31,561 nt of DNA from JBGPYB01 sp041493035 (GCA_041493035.1 JBGPYB010000038.1:1-31561), one strand, 5' to 3'. Shown: positions 10,141 through 18,366, counted from the stretch's first letter. A program made the numbers and translations. Notes: generated from the letters alone by a model not told the origin.

Positions 10141-10659
10141 TCAGGCAGACGTTCTCGTCCCCCGCACGATCTTGGCCGTCGTCAAGGCCTGGCCCGCGTG
10201 GCGTTGGGCGTGCTCGGCCAGGTGGAACAGGAGGCCGATCACGGTGCTCGGCAGCCCGGCGCGTCCCACCGCGCGAGCCTCGGTCAACGAGACCCGGGGG
10301 GTTTCGCGCATCTGCTCCAGGGCCGCCTCCACGGCCTTCGAGACACCGCCCACGAGCGAGGCGGGATCGACGGCGCCTCCGGCAGTCTCTTCGGCGGCAG
10401 CGGCTCGCTGATCGTCGGAGAGCTTCTCTCCCCTCGCGTAGGTGGCGAGTCGGTCGATGCTCCCCGCGATGTGGCGAAGGTGGAACGCGACCGCGGCCAC
10501 GCCTCCGGGCCGGGCCTCCAGCTCGTCAGGCGAAAGCCCCTCCTTGATGACGACGCGCTCGGCTTCCTCACGGACCTGCAACAGGGCGTGGGCGGCCGGC
10601 ATCAAGAGAGGATCGATCCCCGCGATCGGCCCGCGCAGCCAGGCTTCCGGCTCCTCCAT
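10141..10659 (-). CDS. DinB-family four-helix protein (putative metal-dependent)
   Basis: It has 172 residues and looks like the DinB/YfiT fold, a four-helix bundle that usually binds a metal through three histidines. Candidate ligands are H60 or H63 in AFHLRHIAGSIDRL, and H150 and H154 in LLFHLAEHAQRHAGQ. Members of this superfamily include thiol-dependent S-transferases and many proteins of unknown function, so no reaction can be assigned. The ATG is preceded by GAGAGGTGATC, an unusually long match to the 16S rRNA 3' end. It is convergent with acs, with a six-base gap and no terminator hairpin. Confidence 0.8.
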   Translation of the reverse strand: MEEPEAWLRGPIAGIDPLLMPAAHALLQVREEAERVVIKEGLSPDELEARPGGVAAVAFHLRHIAGSIDRLATYARGEKLSDDQRAAAAEETAGGAVDPASLVGGVSKAVEAALEQMRETPRVSLTEARAVGRAGLPSTVIGLLFHLAEHAQRHAGQALTTAKIVRGTRTSA

Positions 10660-10724
10660 CGATCACCTCTCAGGGGAGAGCTTGCCATGGCCGGAGCGCT
10701 GAGTGAAGCGTGCTAAGGTGATCC

Positions 10725-11849
10725 GTGGAGTCGCCATTCGCCGGAAAGCTCTGGTTGGCACCTCTCACTCGCGGCGGCCACCTCGCCTTCCGGCGCCTCT
10801 GCGTCGAGTTCGGCGCCGAGGTCACCGTCGGGGAGATGATCGTTGTGCGCCGGCTCTTGCAGAACAAGAGCAGCGAGTTCGCTCTCCTCAAGAGCCATCC
10901 GGCCGAGCCGTTCTTCGGCGTTCAACTTGCCGATCGTCATCCCGAGACCCTGGCCGAAGGCGCGCGCATCGCTGAGGGTCGCGGCGCGCGCTTCGTCGAC
11001 CTCAATTGTGGCTGCCCGATCGACCAGATCACGCGGAAGGGACTCGGGGCCAGCCTCCTCAGGAAGCCGGGTCGACTCGGCCGCCTCATCGAGGCCATGC
11101 GGAAGGCGGTCACCGTTCCCGTCACTGTGAAGCTTCGGACCGGTTGGAGCGAGGGCCGGGAGAACATCTCCGCTCTCGCTCGCGTCTGTGAGGACGCGGG
11201 TGCCGCAGCCATCACGCTCCACGCTCGCACGCGCGATCAGCGCTACAGCAAGGCGGCGGACTGGGGCGTGATCGGCCGAGTCGCCGCGGAGCGGGGGATT
11301 CCGGTGGTGGGAAACGGCGACATTCTCACGCACTTCGAGGCGCGCGATCGCATGGCGCGAGCGAGCGTGTCCTCGGTGATGCTGGCGCGCGGCGCGCTAA
11401 TCAAGCCGTGGCTCTTCCGGGAGATCCGGGAAGGGCGCAGCCTGCTCTTGAGCGCGGAGGAGCGACTCGGCGTGCTGTGGCGCTTCGTGGAGCTGCTCCG
11501 AGACCATTTTGGGTCCGACGATCGGGGTCGCGCTCGAATCCTTCACTTTCTTCCATGGCACCTCGGCTTTTTTTGCCGCTATCGTCCCCTCCCGGAAGGG
11601 ATCTTCGAGGCGCAGTCCCGCGAGCACCCCTTGATCCAGACACGCCTTGCGGATGACGAAGAACGCTCACCCGTGGAATCGCTCCTGATCGATCCAAGGG
11701 CGGAGGTCCACGAGGCTTTCGCGGCCGAGCTGTTGGCCGCGGCGTCGCTGGACGACACCATCGCCCGGGCGGAGGACCTCGCGCGAAGCCTCCCGGCCGC
11801 ACCTGCGGGGAGCCGAGCTGAAATGGGCTTGGCAGAGGTCGCGGGCTGA
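10725..11849 (+). CDS. tRNA-dihydrouridine synthase, resembling eukaryotic Dus3
   Basis: This FMN-dependent TIM-barrel enzyme reduces uridine to dihydrouridine in tRNA. Motifs are an N-terminal LAPLTRGGHLAFRRLC, GVQLADRHPETLAEGA, the active-site NCGCPIDQITRKGLGASLL (catalytic C97), VKLRTG, ITLHARTRDQRYSKAADW, VGNGDI and VMLARGALIKPWLFREI. Several details match eukaryotic Dus3 better than bacterial DusA/B/C as I recall them: CPID followed by a (R/K)xGxGxxLL stretch, QRY(S/T)K.ADW, ARGALIKPW, and a C-terminal helical region with FFCRYRP. The start is GTG with AAGGTG just upstream. It overlaps the next gene by CTGA. Dus chemistry is near certain; the Dus3-like affiliation and a U47-like target are inferences. 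Confidence 0.92.
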   Translation: MESPFAGKLWLAPLTRGGHLAFRRLCVEFGAEVTVGEMIVVRRLLQNKSSEFALLKSHPAEPFFGVQLADRHPETLAEGARIAEGRGARFVDLNCGCPIDQITRKGLGASLLRKPGRLGRLIEAMRKAVTVPVTVKLRTGWSEGRENISALARVCEDAGAAAITLHARTRDQRYSKAADWGVIGRVAAERGIPVVGNGDILTHFEARDRMARASVSSVMLARGALIKPWLFREIREGRSLLLSAEERLGVLWRFVELLRDHFGSDDRGRARILHFLPWHLGFFCRYRPLPEGIFEAQSREHPLIQTRLADDEERSPVESLLIDPRAEVHEAFAAELLAAASLDDTIARAEDLARSLPAAPAGSRAEMGLAEVAG

Positions 11850-12640
11850 GACACGTCGCGGCTGGAATCCTGGTCGCCGTCGGCGTGGCGGTCGCTGGCT
11901 GCGGCCGCGCAAAGGGCTCGGGCGAGATCCACGCTCGGCAGGTGGTGCTCGAGCGCGAGGTGGAGGGCCTGCACCAGCTTGCGGCAAAGCTGGAGCGGGG
12001 CGAAGCGGCTCTGCCCCCGGAAGACGTCGTGGTCGGGATCTCGGACGCCATGGTGCAGGAGATCTTCACCGCGCAGATGCCGTTCGAAGTCGAAACGGAG
12101 GGCCTTCATCTTGTCCTGGACCGCGCCGAGGTGGCGTTCAGGGGCAGTCCCGCTGTCACCCTGACCGGAACCATCGCGATGAAGGACCACCCGGACCTCC
12201 GGGGTGATCTGCGGGCGATCGGCGTCTTGGAGAGGATCCAGGTCGATCCGGTCAGCGGAACCCTCCGGGCCCACGTGGCCATTGATCACATCGACCTCCT
12301 GAAGATGGGCGGGCTCGAGGCATTTCTGGGCGCTGGGACCCTCGACGAGATCTCCCGCAGTTTGCGCAAGGAGCTCGCGGGCCAGATCCCCGACGTGCAG
12401 ATTCCGATCGAGCTCGAGAAGAGCATCGTATTGCCCTCGGTCACGGAGGGCCCGGTCAGGATCCAGGGGGCGTCCATGCCACTCGACGTCGGAGTGTCGG
12501 ACGTGTTCGCGGGGCAAGGGGTCCTGTGGATCGGCGTGAGGGTGGTGCCGGGTGAGTTCGTCAGGACCGATGCCCCCACGCCGGCAGTGACCGCCCGGCC
12601 GACCTCGGCCGCGCAGAAACCCCAGGCAGGCCGACCATGA
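11846..12640 (+). CDS. Lipoprotein of unknown function, probable CTG start
   Basis: I do not recognise the family. From a CTG at 11846 the protein begins LRHVAAGILVAVGVAVAGC, a good lipoprotein signal peptide with the lipidated Cys at residue 19. The first standard start in frame, GTG at 11885, leaves only five residues before that Cys, too short to export. The CTG overlaps the Dus stop as CTGA and has AGAGG seven bases upstream. The mature part has a short acidic helix and then beta-rich, amphipathic sequence (EVETEGLHLVLDRAEVAF, VTLTGTIAM, LRAHVAIDHIDLL). It resembles the next gene product weakly at both ends, suggesting an old tandem duplication. A periplasmic, possibly lipid-contacting role is speculative. 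Confidence 0.75.
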   Translation: MRHVAAGILVAVGVAVAGCGRAKGSGEIHARQVVLEREVEGLHQLAAKLERGEAALPPEDVVVGISDAMVQEIFTAQMPFEVETEGLHLVLDRAEVAFRGSPAVTLTGTIAMKDHPDLRGDLRAIGVLERIQVDPVSGTLRAHVAIDHIDLLKMGGLEAFLGAGTLDEISRSLRKELAGQIPDVQIPIELEKSIVLPSVTEGPVRIQGASMPLDVGVSDVFAGQGVLWIGVRVVPGEFVRTDAPTPAVTARPTSAAQKPQAGRP

Positions 12641-13629
12641 GGTTGTCGCGCGTCGCGTGCGCCCTGCTCGTCCTGGCGCCGACGATGCTTGCTTCGACCA
12701 CGTGCGGCCGCCGGCACGGGGCGACGCCCGAGCAGATGACGGCGAGAATCCAGGCGCTCGAGAAGGAGCGCGACGAGCTCCGTTCCCGGATCGGCGACCT
12801 GATGACGAAGGATCGGCGCCTCGAAGGAATGCCCACGAACGGGGTCCGCGTCGGAGTCCCCACGAGTCTCGTGCGTATGCTGGTGGAGCGTGTGGTCGGA
12901 GGCTTCGTCGACCAGGTGACCTTGACGCTCACGAACCTCAACGTGCACAGGGCCGGCAAGATCAAGAAGGTGATCAGCATCGGTGAGTACGACCTCGACG
13001 TGCGGATCAACGAGGTGACCGGGCGGCTGAAGACCGGGAAACCCCATGTCCGCTTTGGAGGCAACCGAGTGTCCATCGGGCTGCCCGTTCAGGTCGTGAG
13101 CGGCACCGGCAACGCAACGATCGTTTTCAAGTGGGAAGGCAAGAACGTCAGCGGGGCCCTCTGCGGGGACCTTGAGGTCACGAGGGAAGTCGCGGGGAGC
13201 GTCAAGCCCGATCAGTACCCGGTCGAGGGCTCTCTCCTCTTGTCGGCCACCGCCCAGCGGATCTTGGCAACCCCGCGCTTCCCGGTCATAGAGATCAACC
13301 TGAAGGTCGTGCCGTCGCCCGAATCGTGGGCGTCGGTGCAGAAGATCCTGGACGACAAGACGGGGGTCTGCGGCTTCGTCCTCGACAAGGCTAACATCCC
13401 CGGCGTTCTCGATGGCTTGATCGGCAAGGGATTCAAGGTGAAGCTGCCGACGGAAAAGTTGAAGCCGATGGCGGTTCCCGTCGGGATCGCCCCGACGATG
13501 ATGGTCCGCGGCCAGCCCGTCACCGTCGGGGTCAAGGTGGGCCAGCTGGCCATCACCGAGCACGTCATCTGGCTCGGAGCGGACGTGACGATCGGCAAGG
13601 GCGCCAGGCTTTCCCCTCCGACGAAATGA
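12637..13629 (+). CDS. Putative exported lipoprotein, distant relative of its upstream neighbour
   Basis: It has 330 residues with an N-terminal signal, MRLSRVACALLVLAPTMLAS, and a possible lipidation Cys (C23 in STTC, a weak lipobox). A short coiled coil follows (about 32-60, TARIQALEKERDELRSRIGD), then a long beta-rich domain with alternating hydrophobic residues (YDLDVRINEVTGRL, NRVSIGLPVQVV). The segments NGVRVGVPTSLV and VTVGVKVG...VIWLGADVTI echo EDVVVGISDAMV and LDVGVSDVF...VLWIGVRVV of the preceding protein. The ATG overlaps that gene's stop (ATGA). The alternating pattern could fit tubular lipid-binding or AsmA/DUF-type periplasmic proteins, but nothing in the sequence settles this. 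Confidence 0.8.
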   Translation: MRLSRVACALLVLAPTMLASTTCGRRHGATPEQMTARIQALEKERDELRSRIGDLMTKDRRLEGMPTNGVRVGVPTSLVRMLVERVVGGFVDQVTLTLTNLNVHRAGKIKKVISIGEYDLDVRINEVTGRLKTGKPHVRFGGNRVSIGLPVQVVSGTGNATIVFKWEGKNVSGALCGDLEVTREVAGSVKPDQYPVEGSLLLSATAQRILATPRFPVIEINLKVVPSPESWASVQKILDDKTGVCGFVLDKANIPGVLDGLIGKGFKVKLPTEKLKPMAVPVGIAPTMMVRGQPVTVGVKVGQLAITEHVIWLGADVTIGKGARLSPPTK

Positions 13630-13639
13630 AGATCAGCAG

Positions 13640-14668
13640 CTAGGACCCGGACGGGGGCCGGGCGCCCGGGGCCGGACAGCAGTCGGTGGCACATTCATCC
13701 GGGGCGCAGCCGAGCTCTCCGAGAGCCCTTCGCGGGGCGTTGCCAGTGCGCTCGAGGACGAGCTCACGGATCATCGAGACGAAGGCGGGATGGATCCCGG
13801 CCGTCGGGGCACGGATCAGAGTGATCCCCATATCCTTGGCCTGCGCCCGCGCCTCGGTGTCGAGGTCGTAGACCACCTCCATGTGGTCCGAAACGAATCC
13901 GACGGGCGACACCACGACGTCTCGGAGCCCGACCTCCCGCAGCGCGCGGAGGTGCGCCCCGATATCGGGTCCGAGCCAGGGCTGCGAGGGTGGACCGCTG
14001 CGGCTCTGGTAGGCGAGGCTCCACTCGGTCCGCCCGACCGCCTCGGCCACGAGGCGCGCCGTCTGGCGGAGCTGGTCTTCGTACTTGCAGTCGGCAGCCA
14101 TGGCCGTCGGAATACTGTGGGCGGTGAAGACGAGGGCGGCCGCTCCGCGCACGACGTCGGGGATCTCCGCGAAGGCGGCCTGCACCCCCGCAGCGTTCGC
14201 CTCGATGAAGCCAGGATGGTTGTGGAAGGGTCGGAGCTTGTCGACGACGGGAGCCGACCCGCCCACCGCGACTCGGGAACGATCGATGTCCTCGCGATAC
14301 TGGCGGCAGCCCGAGTAGGAGCTGTAGGCCGACGTCACGAAAGCCAACGCCCGCTTCACGCCGTCGGCGGCCATCCGGCGCAGCGTGTCTTCAAGAAAGG
14401 GGTGCCAGTTCCGGTTTCCCCAATAGACCGGAAGGCTCGGGCCTCGAGCCGCGAACTCACGCTCGATCGCCGCCAGCAGGGCTCGATTCTGGGCGTTCAG
14501 CGGACTCACCCCTCCGAACATCTCGTAGTGATGGGCAACCTCGCGGAGTCGCTCGGCCGGGACGTTCTTGCCCTTCAGCACGGTCTCGAAAAAGGGGAGC
14601 ACGTCTTCCATCCCTTCGGGACCGCCGAAGGAGAGGAGGAGGAAGGCGTCGTAGGGGCCCAGGGTCAT
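13640..14668 (-). CDS. hemH: Ferrochelatase of the coproporphyrin (CpfC) type with putative Fe-S cysteines
   Basis: It inserts Fe(II) into a porphyrin in haem synthesis. It has 342 residues. The catalytic His is H184 in VFTAHSIPT, and the conserved acidic motif is GFVSDHMEVVYDLD. The N-terminal ALLLSFGGPEG-like start (FLLLSFGGPEGMEDV) and YRPF-type elements suit the soluble bacterial group. C121 in SSYSGCRQYRED and the C-terminal set C321, C326, C330 and C331 in GCAPDECATDCCPAP match the pattern of actinobacterial enzymes that bind a [2Fe-2S] cluster through one internal and three C-terminal cysteines. The SDHMEVVYD form suggests the coproporphyrin-dependent pathway, but no other haem gene is present to test this. 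It is convergent with the lipoprotein gene. Confidence 0.94.
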   Translation of the reverse strand: MTLGPYDAFLLLSFGGPEGMEDVLPFFETVLKGKNVPAERLREVAHHYEMFGGVSPLNAQNRALLAAIEREFAARGPSLPVYWGNRNWHPFLEDTLRRMAADGVKRALAFVTSAYSSYSGCRQYREDIDRSRVAVGGSAPVVDKLRPFHNHPGFIEANAAGVQAAFAEIPDVVRGAAALVFTAHSIPTAMAADCKYEDQLRQTARLVAEAVGRTEWSLAYQSRSGPPSQPWLGPDIGAHLRALREVGLRDVVVSPVGFVSDHMEVVYDLDTEARAQAKDMGITLIRAPTAGIHPAFVSMIRELVLERTGNAPRRALGELGCAPDECATDCCPAPGARPPSGS

Positions 14669-14761
14669 GGCGCATCTTAACGCGAGGCTCCACTGGGTTT
14701 GAGGAGCCCGGTCGGTGGGGAGCGTCGTCCTGGGCTAGGATAGGAGGGAGACAGAGAAGAC

Positions 14762-17110
14762 ATGGATCTCTTGGAGCGCTTTCGGCGACAGACCCCGCGG
14801 TGGGAGAGCCCCGATCCCGCGGTGCGCGCCGAAGGCGTGAGGGCGGAGGTCCGCGCTGAAGAGCAGGCGCTGCTGGGCCGGATCGCCTCCGAGGACCCGG
14901 ATCCGAGAGTTCGCAAGGCGGCTGTGCAGAAGCTATCGAGCACCTCGGCGCTCGTCGCCGCGGGGCGCGACAGTGACGAGGGTGTTCGGGAAGCCGCGAC
15001 GGAGATGTTGCTGGGCCGTGCGCTTGGGACCTCCGAGGTTGAGGCTCCGGAGGCATTGGCCGGGCTCGCCGAGGCGCGCCACCTCATGAGTGTGGCCCGG
15101 ACGGCGGCTCTTGACGGCGTGCGCCAGGCCGCCCTCGGGCGCATCGCCGAGCCGCGGTCGTTGGCACTCCTGGCGCGGACGGCGGACGACCCGGCGGTGC
15201 GCGCCGAGGCGTTGCGTCGCGTCGGGGACCGGGCTCTCTTGGCAGAGGTCGCCGCGAAGAGCGAGCACAAGGGAATTGCGGTTGCGGCGGTCGACCGCAT
15301 CGACGACGTCGACGATCTGCGCTCGATCGCCGCTCGTGCCTCCCACAAAGGCGCCTCGCGCCGCGCTCAGGCAAAGCTCGATGTTCTCTTTCCGCCGCCG
15401 GCGACGGCGGTACCCGAGCTTGAGCCCGAGCCCGCATCCCAGGTTGAGGCCGAGGAAGCCGTCACGGCCGAGGTCGTGCCGGCAGTCCTGGAAGCTGTTG
15501 CCCCTTCGTTGCCCGAAACTCGGATTCCCATTCCCGAAACCGAGACGCCCGCGGAACCGCTTGCCGTGTCCGATCCGGCTGTAGAAGAGGCCGCCCGCGA
15601 GGCCGCGGCGAAGCGCGAAGCCGATGCGCGGGCGCGACGGGAACAACTGGCTCGCGCGGAAGCTCTTTGCACTCGTATCGAGGGACTCGGCAAGGTCCAG
15701 GGCCTTGGTCTACGGGACGCCGAGGCCTGCCTGAGGGAGGCGCGAACGGCTCTCTCCAGCCCGCTTCCGCCGAAAGTGGAGCAGAGGCTGAAGACGGCCC
15801 GGGCCGCACTCTTCGCCCGCGCGCAGGAGCTTCGCGAGGCGGACGAGTGGAGTCGCTGGGCGGGCGCCGCGATCCAGGAAGAGCTGTGCCAACGACTGGA
15901 GTCGCTGGCGGGGCGAGAAGACCTGGAGGAGGTGGCGAAACAGGTTCGGGAGGCCGACGCCCGATGGGGGGCGGCCAAGCTCGCGCCCCGAGACCAGGCC
16001 GAAGGCCTCCGGCAGCGCTTCCAGGCAGCGCGTGCGCCGCTCAGGGTGAAACTCGACGCGTACTTCGCAAGGAAGGCGGAGGAACAGGCCGAACGCCTCA
16101 AGCAGAAGCAGGCGCTCTCAGAGCGGGCCGAGGCTCTGTCGGAGTCGGCGGACTGGCTCAAGGCAGCCGACGAGATCAAGGCCCTGCAAGCCCGCTGGAA
16201 GGAGATCGGCCCGGCCGCCCCGCGGGACGAGCGACTCGCCTGGAAAAAGTTCCACGCCTCCTGCGACCGCTTCTTCACCCGCCGACACGAGGACCTGCGC
16301 AGGCGCAAAGGGGAGTGGGCTCAGAACCTCAGCCAAAAGGAAGCCCTGTGCGCCAAGGCCGAGGCGCTCGTAGACTCGACCGAGTGGGAGGCGACCGCCG
16401 CCGAGGTACGGCGCTTTCAGGCCGAATGGAAGGGGATCGGGCCTGTTCGCAGGAACCAATCAGAGGCCATCTGGGCGCGCTTCCGGAAGGCTTGCGACGC
16501 GTTCTTCGAGCGGTACAAGCGGCGGGAGGAAATCGAGGCGGGGTCAAAGCGCGGGGAGCGTGAAGCACTCTGCGTGGAGCTCGAAGGGCTGGCTCCGGAA
16601 GGAAGCGTCGCCCCCGACAACCTCGGCCAGCGCGTCCTCGACTTGATGGCGCGCGCCCGGCAGGCTCCTCCTTTGCCCGTGGCGATCGAGGAGGAGCTGA
16701 CCCGTCGCCTCGTCGCCGGCCGGAATCGGTTGATCGAGACACATCCCGAGAGCTTTCGCGGAACTGAGCTCGACCCCGAGGCGAATCGCGCTCGTCGCGA
16801 GAAGCTCTGTGCCCGAGTGGAGGCGCTCGCCGCCGCCCAGACCGCCGCCGGGACGCCTGCGGACCTCTCGGGTGCGGACCTCGCGCGCCGCCTCAAGGAA
16901 GCCCTGGCCTCGAACACCATCGGCGGCAAAGAGGAAGCCGAGTCTCGGCAACGCGCCGAGCGGGCCGAGGTGGAATCCGCACAGGCGGCGTGGAAGCGCC
17001 TCGGTCCGGTTCCGGGCGAGGTCGGCGCCGCCCTCGAGGCTCGATGGAGCGCAGCATGCGCCCGCTTCCTCGGCAGCCACCGAGGAAGCAGCCGACAGCG
17101 AGCGCGCTAA
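14762..17110 (+). CDS. HEAT-like plus DUF349 repeat protein
   Basis: It has 782 residues, is soluble and highly charged. Residues 15-210 are HEAT-like helical repeats (DPDPRVRKAAVQKLS, DEGVREAATEML, DDPAVRAEALRRVGD). Residues 211-275 are a Pro/Glu-rich linker. The remainder is long helices with DUF349 units, each carrying a W-K/E-x-I/L-G-P signature: LQARWKEIGPAAPRDE, FQAEWKGIGPVRRNQSE and AQAAWKRLGPVPGE. F(H/R)xxCDxFF also repeats. DUF349 proteins are found in several phyla; the molecular role is unknown to me, though ribosome or RNA association has been suggested for relatives. The ATG has AGGAGG 13 bases upstream and GAGAAG nearer. The TAA stop interlocks with ogt in CTAA. Confidence 0.88.
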   Translation: MDLLERFRRQTPRWESPDPAVRAEGVRAEVRAEEQALLGRIASEDPDPRVRKAAVQKLSSTSALVAAGRDSDEGVREAATEMLLGRALGTSEVEAPEALAGLAEARHLMSVARTAALDGVRQAALGRIAEPRSLALLARTADDPAVRAEALRRVGDRALLAEVAAKSEHKGIAVAAVDRIDDVDDLRSIAARASHKGASRRAQAKLDVLFPPPATAVPELEPEPASQVEAEEAVTAEVVPAVLEAVAPSLPETRIPIPETETPAEPLAVSDPAVEEAAREAAAKREADARARREQLARAEALCTRIEGLGKVQGLGLRDAEACLREARTALSSPLPPKVEQRLKTARAALFARAQELREADEWSRWAGAAIQEELCQRLESLAGREDLEEVAKQVREADARWGAAKLAPRDQAEGLRQRFQAARAPLRVKLDAYFARKAEEQAERLKQKQALSERAEALSESADWLKAADEIKALQARWKEIGPAAPRDERLAWKKFHASCDRFFTRRHEDLRRRKGEWAQNLSQKEALCAKAEALVDSTEWEATAAEVRRFQAEWKGIGPVRRNQSEAIWARFRKACDAFFERYKRREEIEAGSKRGEREALCVELEGLAPEGSVAPDNLGQRVLDLMARARQAPPLPVAIEEELTRRLVAGRNRLIETHPESFRGTELDPEANRARREKLCARVEALAAAQTAAGTPADLSGADLARRLKEALASNTIGGKEEAESRQRAERAEVESAQAAWKRLGPVPGEVGAALEARWSAACARFLGSHRGSSRQRAR

Positions 17111-17664
17111 GCCTCGAAGGTGAAGGGTTTCTGTTGCGGGCGCTCGGCCGGTAGCCGAACGCCCTCATGGAGAAGCAGCCAGCGCTTCAGGTCGAGCCCG
17201 CCGCCGTACCCGACCAGGGCTCCGTTGGCACCGATCACCCGGTGGCAGGGGATGACGATGGCGACGGGGTTGGCGCCGTTGGCGGCGCCCACCGCCCGCA
17301 CGGCCTTGGGCGCTCCGATGCTGCGCGCCAGATACGAATAGGAACGGGTCTGGCCGGCGGGGATGTCACGCAGAGCCGACCACACCCGTCGCTGGAAGGG
17401 CGTTCCACCTGTGTCCACGGGGACAGACTCCAGGGCTTGTAGCTCCCCGGAAAAATATCGCCCGAGGGCGGAGGCGGCTCCCGCCGGGTCGTCGTGGGCA
17501 ACCCACTCCACCCCGCCGAAACGCCTTTCGATCTGGCGTCGCGCCCATTCCGGCTCCTCGCCGAAGCCCACGCCGCACAGCCTGCCCTGGTGGGCGATGA
17601 GAATCACTCGCCCGATGGGAGTGTGGATCTCGGCGGTCTCGACGACGGTGGGCATCGGCGTCAT
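17107..17664 (-). CDS. ogt: Methylated-DNA--protein-cysteine methyltransferase
   Basis: This suicide repair enzyme moves the alkyl group from O6-alkylguanine to its own cysteine. The 185 residues comprise an N-terminal ribonuclease-like domain (1-85) and the C-terminal DNA-binding domain. The active site is IPCHRVIG with C140. GTPFQRRVWSALRDIPAGQT and AVRAVGAANGANP form the winged-helix recognition and arginine-finger region. There is no Ada-type zinc domain. It lies last in the clpS-clpA-phosphatase-aat cluster, six bases after aat, so it is probably co-transcribed. A functional link between alkylation repair and protein turnover is not implied by the sequence. Confidence 0.96.
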   Translation of the reverse strand: MTPMPTVVETAEIHTPIGRVILIAHQGRLCGVGFGEEPEWARRQIERRFGGVEWVAHDDPAGAASALGRYFSGELQALESVPVDTGGTPFQRRVWSALRDIPAGQTRSYSYLARSIGAPKAVRAVGAANGANPVAIVIPCHRVIGANGALVGYGGGLDLKRWLLLHEGVRLPAERPQQKPFTFEA

Positions 17665-17670
17665 CCTAGG

Positions 17671-18366
17671 TTAGCCGACGGGGCTGTCATCGAAGGTCCA
17701 CCGGCCGGCGCGGGTGGGTCGACGAAGAGCGACGCGGAGCGCTTGGAGGTAGCGCGCCCGGGGCCATTCCTCCGCCCCAAAGCGGGCCAGGTGATCGGTG
17801 TAGACCTGGCAGTCGATGAGGTCGATCTGCCAGGCGGTGAGCTGCACTACGAGGGTGACGAACGCGACCTTTGAAGCGTCGGGCACGTGGGCGAACATCG
17901 ACTCCCCGAAGAAGGCTGCTCCAAGCGAGACGCCGTAAAGCCCCCCTGCGAGACGGTCTCCGTCCCAGGCTTCCACCGAATGCGCGAATCCCCGCCGATG
18001 GAGGGTCTCATAGGCGTCCTTCATCTCTTCGGTGATCCACGTTCCGTCCTGGCCCGGGCGCTCGGTGGCCGCGCACGATTCGACGACACGGCGGAACGCC
18101 TGGTCCATCGTGATGCGGTACCTCTTTCGGCGCAGCACCTGACGCAGGCTTCGGGGAACACGAAGGGCGTCGGGTCTTAAGACCATTCGAGGATCGGGAG
18201 AGTGCCAAAGAACGGGTTGCCCTTCCTCGTACCAGGGGAAGATCCCCGAGGAATAGGCCAGCACCAGACGCTCGGGACGGAGGTCCCCTCCCACGGCGAG
18301 GAGCCCATCTTGGGCGTCCTCGACGGGTGGGAAGATCAGCCGCTGATCGAGTCGGTAGGCGGGCAT
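17671..18366 (-). CDS. aat: Leucyl/phenylalanyl-tRNA--protein transferase
   Basis: It adds Leu or Phe from aminoacyl-tRNA to proteins with N-terminal Lys or Arg, creating N-degrons read by ClpS. It has 231 residues, the normal size. Family motifs are FPPVEDAQDGLLAVGGDL, AYSSGIFPWYEEGQPVLWHSPDPRM (in two adjacent blocks), GTWITEEMKDAY, HSVEAWDGDRLAGGLYG, GAAFFGESMF, ASKVAFVTL and DCQVYTDHLARFGAEE. It sits downstream of clpS and clpA in the same operon, which is strong support for the N-degron role. Confidence 0.97.
   Translation of the reverse strand: MPAYRLDQRLIFPPVEDAQDGLLAVGGDLRPERLVLAYSSGIFPWYEEGQPVLWHSPDPRMVLRPDALRVPRSLRQVLRRKRYRITMDQAFRRVVESCAATERPGQDGTWITEEMKDAYETLHRRGFAHSVEAWDGDRLAGGLYGVSLGAAFFGESMFAHVPDASKVAFVTLVVQLTAWQIDLIDCQVYTDHLARFGAEEWPRARYLQALRVALRRPTRAGRWTFDDSPVG

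Noticed and set aside
14686..14708. GGCTCC...GGAGCC hairpin between hemH and the DUF349 gene
   Set aside because: A six-pair stem with an 11-base loop and no T-run lies between divergent genes, so it is neither a terminator nor a recognisable riboswitch.
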